From Simmondsia chinensis (lineage: Eukaryota > Streptophyta > Magnoliopsida > Caryophyllales > Simmondsiaceae), in the NCBI GenBank assembly GCA_018398585.1, contig JAGTTD010000001.1, forward strand, positions 22,089,750-22,153,749: a stretch of DNA of 64,000 nucleotides. The letters run 5' to 3'. Below the pieces are notes generated by a model that worked only from the letters and a program-made list of their open reading frames with translations, was not told the origin of the DNA and ran no database searches. The first letter of the stretch is position 1, and every line of letters begins with the position of its first letter. Positions 32,701-44,193 of this stretch are shown in pieces. A program made the position numbers and the translations under genes.

Positions 32701-34785
32701 TGTTATGATTCAAGTTCAATTTGAATCATAACCTAGGGTTTGGATAAGGATTTACACTTAGAAAGTGAAATCAAGATAAGAACTAAGAGAATTAGATGAG
32801 ATAATAAAGGAATTCAAGAAGAATTAGGGATAACAAGTAGAAAAGAGATAGCAAGCATTCAAGCTCAAAAAGAGAGAAAGATCAATTCATATCATTCATC
32901 AACATTATGATCTTACAACCAAAATCAACCTACTTATACAAAAGAGCACTAAAGCTAGATACAATGGACTTGGACAACTCCTTACAACCGCCATACTACT
33001 AGCTAGCCGCTCATATTGACTCTTGCCAACCGACATTCTTCTATCTTGACCACAGTCTTTACTTATTCAAGCTAATATATGGTAATAAGAACACTAAATG
33101 GACTTATACCTATGATTAATACTACCTATTACATTATTCAATTATTAATGCTAAATTACCCTATATCTAATATAGTCGAGTCATAATAATACTCCCCTCT
33201 TTGAGATTCTTGTCCTCAAGAATCTAAGAGAGAAGTAGCTTTAGGCTCCTATTAACTCGATCCAACCTCTAGTGGCTTATTAGCTTGCATCTACTAACTT
33301 CAGGACAGCCGATAGATCAACATCCGGTCTGAAAAAGATTTTGCAAATGTCTTCCCAGTGGAGAAGTTTCATCATGAAATCCACTGTGCTCTTGAAGAAG
33401 GTATGTAGCATTTTGGTTTCCCTTGATCCATACCATTTGATGTATTTGAAATCTAGGCCATAATGTGCTTCCACTAGATGATGCAGCAGAATGTACTCAG
33501 CATTGTTGTGTTGCTCCCACTCTAATCCACGTGTAGATACAGCTTCCAAGCTTTCCCACTTAAACAAAACACCTTGATACTTAAGTTCAAATTGATCAAT
33601 TGTCACACCCAACCACTTGTATTCTCGTGTTAAACCAGCTGATGGATCGCCAAATCCTTATGTAAGATGTGGGTTCCCTCGAAAATCAGCTTTTACTGAG
33701 GTCTGAACATCCATTTCCTGTTGCGTTTTATCTTTATGTGCACTTGTGACTTGGTTTAAACAACTTTAGGTGCTTCTTCACCTTGTTCTTCAAGCTGACA
33801 TTATCCTTTTCCAATTTGTAATGTGCTTTGGTCATCTTGCTTAGATTCTTGCTCAGCAACAATTGAATCTTATTGATGATTTTCACTGTTTTGTAAAACC
33901 TAAATGCTCAGCAACGCAATGCTTAAACTCCAATTCTTGCAGCAGCGCACTCAACAACTTTAATCAAGTACACTATTATAGCAACACGAATTGGAATCAC
34001 AGCTTAACCAAATCAAAATAAGTAACAATCACTATCTAAACAACAAAATCTGATCAAGCACAACTTATATAACGCAGCTCAATTCAATTTCAGAACAAGT
34101 GAAGCAAAATTCTTGATCAACACAATAGAATAGAACTTAATCTGTTCAACGAGGCTTAACTGCAGCACTTCACTGCTATTGCAGCACACTTGCTCAATTT
34201 CTGAATACCTAACACTGTAACAATGATCTAATGCAATTATCACAAACTGGATATCAAACAACTTGATTTGGAAGCAAATCTAGGCTTTAATATCAAATGT
34301 TATGATTCAACTTCAATTTGAATTATAACCTAGGGTTTGGATAAGGATTTACACTTAGAAAGTGAAATCAAGATACGAACTAAGAGAATTAGATGAGATA
34401 ATAGAAGAATTCAAGAAGAATTAGGGATGAGAAGTAGAAAAGAGATAGAGAGCATTCAAGCTCAAAGATAGAGAAAGATTAATTCATATCATCCATCAAC
34501 ATTATGATCTTACAACCAAGATCAACCTACTTATACTAAAGAGAACTAAATCTAGATACAATGGACTTGGACAACTCCTTACAACCACCATACTACTAGC
34601 TAGCCACCCATATTGACTCTTGCCAACTGACGTTCTTCTATCTTGACCACAGTCTTGACTTATTCAAGCAAATACATGGTAATAAGAACACTAAATGGAC
34701 TTATACCTATGATTAATACTACTTATTACATCATTCAATTATTAATGCTAAATCAACCTATATCTAATATAGTCGGGTCATAATA
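32701..34785 (-). mobile_element. Small non-autonomous gypsy-like LTR element, TSD CACCC
   Basis: LTRs at 32,701-33,188 and 34,298-34,785 are both 488 bp, begin TGTTATGATTCAA and end TCATAATA. CACCC flanks both sides (32,696-32,700 and 34,786-34,790). On the minus strand a degraded iMet primer site (plus GCTTTAATATCA, about 34,284-34,295) adjoins the 5' LTR, and the purine tract AAAGAGGGGAGTA adjoins the 3' LTR at 33,189-33,205. The internal region is only 1.1 kb, with no gag or pol. It is nested in the LINE leader. Its LTR end matches that of the Reina-like element at 17,718. Confidence 0.92.
33280..33640 (-). pseudogene. Unknown reading frame inside the small LTR element
   Basis: A 110-codon frame (33,612-33,280 minus) starting at a Met reads GVTIDQFELKYQGVLFKW early and KYIKWYGSRETKMLHTFF in the middle. 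It is not gag, protease, RT or integrase as far as I can tell. It ends 75 bp before the purine tract. A sequence with a similar KWYDS-type segment sits at the same position (just before the purine tract) in the element at 53,221-57,865, suggesting a family-specific 3' frame. Function unknown. Confidence 0.35.
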
Positions 34786-34790
34786 CACCC

Positions 34791-35640
34791 ACCCACCACC
34801 AGCACACCAACCACCACCAGTGACTGATATCTTCACCCAGAGGTACCCGAGCACCGCCACAGACCACCACCAACAAGACCAACACAACTCCACCACCAGT
34901 CACAACCCCTGATAAGAATGTGCAAGAAAATCATAAAGGCTTGCAATAAATCACAAGTAAAGAAGATGAAGATCCAACATCTAGATCAAGAACAAATCAC
35001 AAGCAAGCACAACCTAAGAACAAGCTGCACCAAAGTAGCCCTTGTTTTTGGAAGAATAGAGGAAGAGCAGGGGAAGAGCAACCACCCTCAAAAGCGAAGC
35101 AATTTCTAGAGAACAATCACTCATATCATGTAATGATGGATCAAAGAATGAGAATATTAGCAAGAAAGCATTTCTTACCTAGTTCTGCCCATATAGAGGA
35201 GGGAATCGTATCAAGAACCATGGAGAAGAAAACCGAGAAGGAGAGAGAAAATCCACAACCACCACATGTTCATCATGAGAGCGAGAGATCCTAAGGAGCA
35301 AGAAAGAGCCACCAGACAAGTAGAGGTTGAGATCCAGTAAGAAGAATCACCGGAAATGCGTCCTACCCCAACAACACCATCATCCTCAAACTCCCTCACT
35401 TAACATGTGTTTTCACCCTCAAATCTTAATGTAAATCACAAAAATGGGTAGCCTTCAGGGAAGAGGAGATCACGAGGATCACAAAAACGTGAAAAGCGCC
35501 ACCGTACGAGGTCTCACTCGCTCTCACGCACTGCCAGGAGGTGGGAATTGAAAGCCACTCACCACCACAGTTCTCCACACACCGCCTAGAATTCCCAGAG
35601 CTTCTCTCTCTTGTTTCTCTCTGGCAAATGATTCCTCCCC
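34791..35640 (-). other. LINE 5' leader sequence
   Basis: It has ACC-repeat-rich and purine-rich stretches and no recognised protein. On the minus strand it begins GGGGAGGAATCATTTGCC directly after the LINE TSD, so this is probably the full 5' end of the LINE. Short frames at 34,918-35,109 and 35,211-35,399 lack motifs. Confidence 0.5.
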
Positions 35641-35650
35641 TTATGAGTCA

Positions 35651-37455
35651 AAGATACGTTTGATTGTTTTCTAAAATGTTCCATGAGATGGACGAGTCCA
35701 AGATGACATGTTTGGTTTGGTTTAAGTGGTTAATGAGATTGAGCAACAGATAGACTTAGATCAAACTAATGATATATTGTAAAAGTATGTTCATAGTTGG
35801 TGATAAGACTGGACAACTTGTCTGATAAGACTATAATATGATGTTTTTGATGATTTGTCTTGGTCATATGGATAGACATCCGAAGAGTATCATGTTGGCT
35901 TTTTCAATAAAATTGGAACACTGAGTAGGACCATCTGAATTAGTTATTTCTTTAACTACTATCAGAAATAATTAATTCTGTAAGATGATAACTCTAAATC
36001 TATGAATCTGTCTGAACTCATGCATGGATTAATTGTTGCTTTGATGTGCCAAAAGGATTAGTCAATGTGTGTTGACTTGAATCTTACATATTGGGTAACA
36101 GCCTGAAGTGCAGCGGGAACAGTTGTTTTACATGGAATCTATAGTCTCTAACGAGAAAAAAGATGCCCCCATAGTTGATTCGCAAATATACAAACATATT
36201 CTAGAATATTTGGCCAAAGTATGACATTTGAATTTGATATAGAAATTGTTTCTGTATTGTTGAATTGTTCGATAAGAGCGAGTTGGGAACTACTGCAAGA
36301 GATGTGAGAAAAACAACGATAGTAGTTAATGTTACTTTTGATCACGGATATCAACTAGAGGGGTTAATTATGACAATAATAATTATTTGGAAAATTTTTG
36401 ATTGAATATATATTTAATTCTAGAGTGCAGTAAAACTTATTTAGTGGAATTAAGTTTTACTAAATTGTATTTAATTGTTACCATAAGATGATAATTAGAT
36501 ATGATCCATATCGAGCAACAGTTATGGGATGAATTATTTATTCAGAAAATGAATAAATTAATTTTTTTTGAATATAATTCATGAGATAAATTATTTATTC
36601 ATAAGATGAAAGTATTAGTTTTACCAAATAATATTTCTGAGATGAATTTATATGTGCGGGAGTTTAAATAAAATAAAAAATTGCCCTGTCACGCTCAGGA
36701 TAACAGCCTTAATGAAGCGGAGAAGGTGCGTGCTACATGTTGATAGTGTCCCGTCAGTGATCCGTGCTTCAACATACTGCCCAATCCACTACCTCCACGT
36801 GGCAGCCTTATGCGGGCACAGCTGGGCTGGCGCAAATGCTATCCTGTCTAATGGCCATGGCCAATGATTTGATGACACGTGTCAGAGGTTTAATTTATAA
36901 ATATGCAACAATGTTTTGAGCCGGGGGGGCGATTATCAATTTTTAGGTTTTAGAACCTGAATTTCTCCCATGATGGAAGCCCTAAAATTAATTTAGGAAT
37001 TTTTTTAAATTATTCTTAAGTATAATTTTTTTGCAAAATTAATTTCAGAAAAGACTAAAAGAAAAATTTTATTTCAAAAATTTTTCTAAAATAAATATTT
37101 TTAGGAGCCCACAAACTAAGTGATAGAAGAGATTATTGCGAAGAAGATCTTGAGGTATCAAGAAACCTTTTTTCAATTTGACGTCTTCAAGTTAGAATAG
37201 GGATTCATACCTTAGGTATGTTTAATTAAATATGTGATATTTAATTTATTTTCCTTTATTTTGCTTATTCTACATGCCATGCTTATATTTGCTTTATTCG
37301 ATATTTTTTATTTGTCATATTAGAGTAAGATATAGGCCTAATTAAATAGTTTAATTAGATTTGGGAAATATAGATTTAAAATTAATTTAAATTGGTTTTC
37401 TACTACATCCACACTAACCAATTCGAGGAAAATTTTTTGAAATATATTCCCAACA
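35651..37455 (+). repeat. Remainder of the copia 3' LTR
   Basis: It continues the LTR broken at 30,322, starting AAGATACGTTTGATTG, and ends AATATATTCCCAACA at 37,455. XZ LTR sequence resumes at 37,456. Confidence 0.85.
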
Positions 37456-38898
37456 CTAGCTTTGCTTAGCCTAGCACAACGTAGATCTTTACTATACTTG
37501 CTTTCTTTAGAGTAATACAGTTCTTTAGGTTTCAGGTATGAACTCTATTTTAATCTGTTCCCATAATCAACAAGTTGACAATTGTGGCGTTGGTTTAAGG
37601 CTTTGACGGCCAAGGCTTGACCTTGATTACGTTGGTCTTAATACTAGTTTCACTACTTAATAAGTTAGGTGAACACAGGTTTGTTTTATTGTTTAAGGGC
37701 TTTGATAGCTAAGGCTTGACCTTGATTACGTTGGTCCTCATCTAGTAACCAAGACATGATGCTCCTTCTTAATCTTGCAGGCTCTAACTCATTAGAGTTA
37801 TACAAGTCAAGGGTGGTAGGCCTAAAAATCTGATTGACTTAGGCTTGTAAGTGGGCTGTTGAGTTCTTGAGTTTGTCTGCACCCCAATTCCTGACTTTTA
37901 AATGTATGAGAAAAGGTGTATGTGGGCCTTGCTTCGTCACTGTAACTGCAACTTGAGTTAGATCCATATCCTTTTACTTTTTTTGTCTTATATATATATA
38001 TATATATCTATATATCTATATATCTATATAATCCACAAAAAAATAAAAATTTCCTTAATTGGAACATAAGCAAAATCCAGAAATTAATTGCAAACCGAAG
38101 TTGGATTCACCAAATGCACCATCCCTTTTCCTTGAAAAGGTGAGTGGTTGAGGTCAAACACAAGCGGTCCGGAATTCAGGCTCCCTTCCACATCACTATG
38201 AGTCCCTTTTTCCACGTTTGTTTGATTTGCATTTACGACGACCACATTCAAACTCTTAACAAACAAAAAGAGCAAACAGGGTGTAAACAAATTCTCCCCT
38301 TTTAAGCAGTTGGTAATTTCGGATTTCCAACGAGAAAAAAATTCTACATTATTTGATGTCCAAGTCTTAACCTTGTTTTCGTTATTGTTTAAGGGCTTTG
38401 ATGTTCAATGCTTGACATTGATTGCGTTGGTCCTCATCCAATAACCTAAATACGGTTTGCTTCATCTTAATGTTGTTAGACTCTAACTCATTCAAGTTAT
38501 TACAAGTCAGGGGTGCTATGATTAAAAATCGAATTAAGTCAAGCTTGTAAGTGGACTGCTGAGCTCTTGAGTTTGTCTTCGCACTAGTTCTTGACTTTTG
38601 GGTGTACAATGCTCTGTCACTGTAACTTTCATTTGAGTTAGTCCATATCCTTTTACTTATATATATATATATATATATATGGAGCATAAGCAGAATCCAC
38701 AAATTAAAGGCAAACCAAAATTGGATTTACCAAAAGCACCATCCGTTTTCCTCAAAACGGTGAGTGGTTGAGGTCAAACACGCGCGGTCCAGAATTCAGG
38801 CTCGATCCCACTTCGCTGTGAGTCCGTTTTTACATGTTTGTTTGATTTGTACTTATGGCAACTAAATTCACACAATTAACAAACAAAAAGAGCAAACA
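37456..38898 (+). repeat. XZ-family LTR, 3' portion, with a partial tandem duplication
   Basis: 37,456-38,279 matches the later part of the XZ LTR (compare 42,660-43,453), including GACGGCCAAGGCTTGACCTTG twice and an end in AGCAAACA. After about 115 bp, 38,395-38,898 repeats the last ~500 bp and ends AGCAAACA again, followed by a primer-like site. TA-rich microsatellites occupy about 37,991-38,032 and 38,657-38,681. The duplication suggests unequal exchange or a second truncated insertion. Confidence 0.7.
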
Positions 38899-40278
38899 AG
38901 CCTTTTGGCGATCATAGTGGGAGGCTTAATATAAGACGTAGTTGTCTTTAACCCCATCATGGACTATCAAAATATAAATTCAGACCATTCACCAATGGTT
39001 AGAATAAGGAGATCTAGTGCTCTTGAACCTAAGGAATTCGAAGGATTAGCCTTAATTGAGTCTCAACTAGAGCACCCGTTAGAGCAATTTCCTACGTCAC
39101 TAGGGGATGGAACAAGTTGGAACAGCAGAAATGAAGGAGGAGGTGATGAAGACGTCCCAAAAGCTGAGCGTATTGGGCTTGATGGTTATTATTGAAAGAG
39201 TTTCATGGCCATGCTCAAACGTCGGATGGAACTCGTTGATCAGAGGATTGAACAAGCCATGAAAGAGGTTTATGGAAAACAACATGCTGAAATGAAGAGT
39301 TTCATGGCCATGCTCAAACGTCGGATGGAACTCGTTGATCAGAGGATTGAACAAGCCGTGAAAGAGGTTTATGGAAAACAACACGCTAAAACGGAGCGTA
39401 CTCTAGCGGCTCAGCCTGAAAACTTTGCTGCACTTAGAGATGTCTTCAATGACGTTAGGACCTTAATGAAAGAAAGGCTTCATTAAGAAACCAACAGAGT
39501 TCTGGTTAAAATGAACTCAACCCTATCTTCTACCTACCATTATAGCTAAGAATGTGGCAAGACAGACAGTAGTTGAAGTTGAGCCTATCTTAGTCAGGCA
39601 GGTTGCGGCTTATAACAGTCTAGTCCAAGCCGTTGGAGAGGGTATTAGGCAACTCAGGTCTGTTCCTTCTCCTATAGTCCCTATTAGGTACCATCGTGAT
39701 GTGCCTTTGAGCTCATGGATGCAGGTGACTCAAGTTGACAATGCAATTCCTGAGAGAATGAGAAACCCAATTATGGCTAACCCAGGTGCTATTTCCTTAG
39801 ATTTAGGCCATATAAGTGATAATGTGACCTTTGGGATTGCTAGCCATTTGAACCAAGAATTCTTTTTGGCTTCAAGGGACCTCAATGGCAATGTTCAAGG
39901 CACACCTATTCTTAAGACAGGGGGCACAACGTTCATTCCCTCCTCATGTTGGAGAGGCTACCTCGAGGCTGAGCTAGAGCCTCGGAGTAGGTGTGCATGA
40001 GAAATTTCCCAAAGCCGGGAACTAAGGCCCTTCTCCTAGGCCTCTTTCAGTATATGAGATTGGGGGGCAAGATAAATTCCTACATCCTCAAGATCAAACC
40101 TTGGGGATAGATCAGAAACAACTTATTAATGTAGGTGCGCCTCCATGTATGCAACATACCCAAGGATCTGCTGGTACATACTTCATGGCCAATCAAACAA
40201 ATGGCTAGAATGATCAAGGGAGTTACTACCCAGCATATATGGGGCAACAGCCTTTCCCACATCTGATTGTAATGAGAG
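38899..40278 (+). pseudogene. XZ (Tat-type) leader and gag, broken
   Basis: TTTTGGCGATCATAGTGGG (from about 38,903) lies directly after the LTR where a primer site is expected and resembles the TGGCGA-type site of Tat relatives. The first frame starts at ATG 38,959 and is acidic and Ser-rich. After a stop it continues at 39,205-39,486 with two 33-residue repeats (MAMLKRRMELVDQRIEQA...), a coiled-coil-like sequence duplicated at DNA level with a 99-bp period. 39,554-40,000 continues as hydrophilic gag-like sequence. No zinc knuckle or protease is reached before the next LTR at 40,279. The gag identity is inferred from position and character. Confidence 0.55.
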
Positions 40279-43200
40279 TGTTTGCACCCTAATTTCGATG
40301 GAGCTGGGTGTCGGGAATGTATTTCAAATAAATATTCCCTAGAGTGGGCGCAACGAAAAAGAAATTTAAAATTCTTAGCTTTAAATCTAAAGCCTCGATT
40401 GAAGTAAACTATTTAATTAGATCTAGGTCTTACTCTAATAGGTTCATAACATGACAATCGAAAAATATTAAATAAAACAAGTATAAACATAGTGTGTAGA
40501 ATAAATAAAATAAAAGAAAAATAAAATAAATATCACATATTTAATTAGACATACCTAAAGCATGAATCCTGACTCTGACCTGAAGATCTGAAATTTTAAA
40601 AAAAATTTCTACCACCTCATGGTCTTTTTTGCAATGACCTCTTCTAGCATCGGAAGTGTGGGCTTCCAAAAATATTTAACTTAAGAAAAATTTTGGAACA
40701 AAATTTTTCCTTTAATCTTTCCAAGAAACAAATTTTCAGAAAAATTATGCTAAACAATAATTTAGAAAACCCCTAAAATAATTTTAAGGTTTTCTTTTTG
40801 AGAGAAAACCAATTTCCAAAACCATTGTTCATGATCTCTCACGATAAAATATCGCATTTATAACCCTAGCCCTTAAACGGGTATATAACAGGTTAAGGAC
40901 CTCCTATCATTGACGCCATTCCGACATCAGCGACATCTTTTATTTTCTTTTATTTTTTTAAAGTTTTGAACTACGCTCTTGATACGCACTTTTCTGTTTT
41001 TTGGTATAAAAACACGACATTTATCTAATAAATAAATAATTCATGTCATGAATTTATTTTTTAAATATTTTCAAATCATGCTTAATTTGAGGCTTAGGGA
41101 GGGACCTCTGGAACAATCTAACTCTAGCTCCAAATGGGTCAATATGATTATCATCTCATGATAAATATTGATTACCATTCACTAAAAACTTAATTCTACA
41201 AAATAAGTTTTACTACACTCTATAATTATATATATGCACTCAAGAATTTCCCAAATAACTTCTATTACCACAATTAACCCCTCTATTAGATATCCGTGAT
41301 CAAAAGTAACTTTAATTACTATCATTACTTTTATCACATCTTAAGTCGTAGTTCCTGACTTGCCCTTCTCGATCAATTCAATAATACAGAAACAATTTCC
41401 TTATGAATTCCAAATGTCAAACATATGAAATACTTTGACCAAAGATTCTAGAATCTATTACTGCATTTGTAAATCAACTAAGGGGATATCTTTATCTCAT
41501 AAGCGACTATGGATTCCATGTGTTCCCACTAAACTTCATGCCGTGACCCAATGCATGTAAGATTTAAGTCAACGCACTTTGACTAATCCTTTTAGCACAT
41601 CAAAGTAACGAACAATCCATGCACGAGTTCAGACTATTTCCTGGATTTAGAGTTATCGTCTTACAGAATTTCTTATTTCTAATAGCAGTTAAGAAACAAA
41701 CAATTCAGGTGCTCCTGCTCAATGGTCCAATCATATAGATAATACCAACATAATACTTTTGGATCCTTATCCATATGACCAAGACAAGCCATCTAAAGTA
41801 TCAAATTATTGTCTTATCAGGCAAGTTATCCAAACTCATCAATGACTACAAACATATATTTTGGCAACATATTACTTATTTGATTTAAGTCTATATGTGG
41901 TTCCATTTTATTGACCACTTAAACCAAACCTGACATGTCATCTTGGACTACGTCCATCTGATGGAAGTTTTAGAAAACAATCACATGCATGTTTGACTCA
42001 TGAAATATAATCAGACAATAAATAAATAAAATAATTTCACTTATTTAATATTAAAACTAACTAATTGCGTTTTTTTCAAGGCACCAATTCCAACACTGGG
42101 ACAACTCCATTTTGGGCAAAGTGCCATGTGCTTATCATGTGGGGTCCTCAAAGAGAATCAAACCTTTAGGTACTGTGATAACAGCATCTTGAGCCTAGCA
42201 ACTTGAGAATTTTATGACCTTAGCAAGGTTATCAACCACTCGAGGCTCGAGATGGTTGGAGTATAATGAGAGCTCAAACTCAAGGGACTTCCAAGAAGGC
42301 TACAACATCGATGGTTTCCTAGCTCAAGACAGTTACTTGGAGCGCAGTCTAAAATGCGTGGGCACCAAGCTTTATCCAAGGGAATGTGGAGCATCTAGAA
42401 GAGACTTCAGCTGAAAATGTGGATGTAGGCTTCAAGAAATATGCTCGAGTACCGGATTAAGTGCATGTTCATTGATCATTCACATGCTAAAAGAGTTTGG
42501 TGGCCTGACAAGGGGAGAAAGTGCTGCGGAAATAGGGGCAGCTGTATTTTTGTTTTTCTATAAAAAGCGACTCTATTATAGTCCAAAATAAGTACATGCA
42601 TTCATACAAAACTGCTTTAAGTTTTCTTTATAGCACACTTGTGCTTTTTACGTAGGAGTAGCTTAACCTAACTTAGTCTAGCATAGCGTAGATCTTGCTA
42701 TACTTGTTGCTTCAGTAATGCAATGATTTGGGCTTCTGGTATGAACTCTCTATTTTAATGTGTTCCAAAATTCAATGAGTTAAGAATTGAGGCTTTAATT
42801 TAACACTTTGACGGCCAAGGTTTGACCTTGATTGCGTTGGTTTTAACACTACTATCACTGTTTGATAAGTCAGGTGAACTTAGGTTTGCACCATTGTTTA
42901 GGACTTTGACGGCCAAGGCTTGACCTTGATTATGTTGGTCCTAATCAAGTGTCGCAAATATGGTTTGCTCCATCTAAATGTTGTAAGACCTAAACTCATT
43001 CAAGTTATTATAAGTTAAGGGTTCCAGGCTTAAAAAACTGATTGACTTGGGCTTGTAAGTAGACTAATGCACTCTTTGGTTTGTTCCACCCCAGTTCCTG
43101 ACTTTTAAGTGTGCAGGGAAAGGTGTTTGGGGGCCCTACTCCATCACTGTAACTGCCACTTGAATTAGGTCCATATCTCTTTAATTTTCTGTCAAAAAAT

Positions 43201-43453
43201 ATTTAAAAATCCACGAAAAAATATCTAAAAAAGTCTTCTTAATTGTAGCATAAGTAGAACTCACGAAATAACCAGTGTTAGATACACCAAAATATCACAA
43301 CCTTTTCTCCAAAAAAGATTAGTGGCTGAGGTCAAACAGTTGTGGTCCTTTAGGCTTACTCCCTAGTCATGGTGATTCCCTTTTGCACGTTTGTTTACAT
43401 TTGTATTTACGGTGACCACATCACACTTAATAACAAATAAAATATAGCAAACA
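40279..43453 (+). repeat. XZ-family LTR interrupted by a solo copia LTR
   Basis: TGTTTGCACCCTAATTTCG starts at 40,279. The copia solo LTR occupies 40,309-42,095, and the XZ LTR resumes at 42,101 and ends AGCAAACA at 43,453. Without the insert it is about 1.38 kb, the most complete XZ LTR in the window and a good reference for the family. Confidence 0.8.
40309..42095 (-). mobile_element. Solo copia-type LTR, TSD CTGGG
   Basis: A 1,787-bp sequence from TGTCGGGAATG to CAATTCCAACA is flanked by CTGGG at 40,304-40,308 and 42,096-42,100. It is a reverse-oriented copy of the LTR seen at 23,208-24,653 and 35,651-37,455. It has no internal region, so it is a product of LTR-LTR recombination. Confidence 0.92.
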
Positions 43454-44193
43454 TGGAGCTTAGGGATATCCTATTGATCCTCCTCGAGACCCCCAACAAC
43501 TTGGGGGGTTGTGGCAAGCGCATAACCGTGTGGCAAACCTACTCGTTCAAGACCCATTGGCTGCCCTTATCGAGCAGATGTATGGGCCAGGCCTCAGAAG
43601 GTAGAAAAATAAAAGAAAAAGGAGTAGATATGTGGGCCAGGCCTCAGAGAAGATAGTTGTCCCTTGAGCCGACTCAGTCTCTCCTCTAAGTGATGAATTT
43701 CATCCTTTAAGCCTCTAATGTCCTTGGCTTGTTGGCTCTGGACTCTTTTGGCTGCTTGGAGTTCTTCAAAAACAAAAAAAAGCTGTAGGCCTCCTAAGCC
43801 AGCTGAACGCACCAGGTCCCTAATGGCATCTTGACAGCGTCGTTTCTTCGGAAGGAATGATGGGACCTCTTGATTCACTTTCATAAACACCTCCTCCAGA
43901 GCCTCGAGCTCTCTGCCAATGGCTAGAGCCACCTTAGGATCTTCCTTTAAAGCCTTCACCAGAAAAGTGGCTTCTTGGTAGGTGGCTCTCTCAGTTAAAG
44001 CAAGCTCATTTCCCTTGTCGTTAAAGCCTTCACTAGGTGGTCCCTTGTGGTTTGTCCAGCTTTAGGCCCAAGCTAATTTCCCTTAGCCCTACACCAGGGT
44101 CCCTATGCTCCCACAAGCAAGGGGTTTCCCTTCTTTGGGTAGGACTTCACTCGTCGTGAAGTCCAACTACCCCTAGGATGGTCCTTTAACCAA
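43454..44193 (-). pseudogene. C-terminal part of the antisense PMD reading frame, next to a short gag-like stub
   Basis: The minus frame 43,959-43,594 reads ALAIGRELEALEEVFMKVNQ, then a long heptad-like stretch (VFEELQAAKRVQSQQAKD, LKDEIHHLEERLSRLKGQL), a probable coiled coil. It lies downstream of the PMD core (47,264-48,305) once the copia insert 44,194-47,263 is removed, so it is read as the C-terminal tail of the same antisense frame. On the plus strand, 43,454-43,590 reads LLVQDPLAALIEQMYGPG, a gag-like stub directly after the XZ LTR. Everything between that stub and the antisense frame has been deleted. Confidence 0.5.

Larger units (their letters stand above)
30323..35640 (-). mobile_element. 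L1-type LINE inserted in the copia 3' LTR
   Basis: The insert lies between two copies of TTATGAGTCA. Its minus-strand 3' end reads through a CAAATAAAGTTGAC segment to an A-run (plus-strand T-run, 30,327-30,333). Its 5' end is a GC-moderate leader at about 34,791-35,640. ORF1 with a DUF4283 domain is recognisable at 31,750-32,600. No endonuclease or RT is found between ORF1 and the 3' end, so ORF2 is deleted. A 2.1-kb LTR element is inserted at 32,701. The variable-length TSD and poly(A) are the LINE hallmarks. Confidence 0.88.
23208..37455 (+). mobile_element. Large coding-poor copia-type element (LARD-like) with nested insertions
   Basis: A 5' LTR (truncated, 23,208-24,653) and a 3' LTR (30,224-30,322 plus 35,651-37,455) enclose about 5.6 kb with no recognisable gag or pol. 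The tract ACAAGTGGGAGAT before TGCTGGAATTG at 30,224 is the standard copia purine tract and LTR start; LTR ends read ATTCCCAACA. The family recurs as a solo LTR (40,309-42,095) and as a deleted copy (44,194-47,263). Later insertions are a hAT element and a LINE. The lack of coding over this length, with repeated internal modules, fits a large retrotransposon derivative relying on another copia element. Confidence 0.78.

Noticed and set aside
22751..43458. A TSD linking the XZ LTRs at 22,756 and 43,453
   Set aside because: GGTGT and TGGAG do not match; the two LTRs are probably from different or recombined elements.
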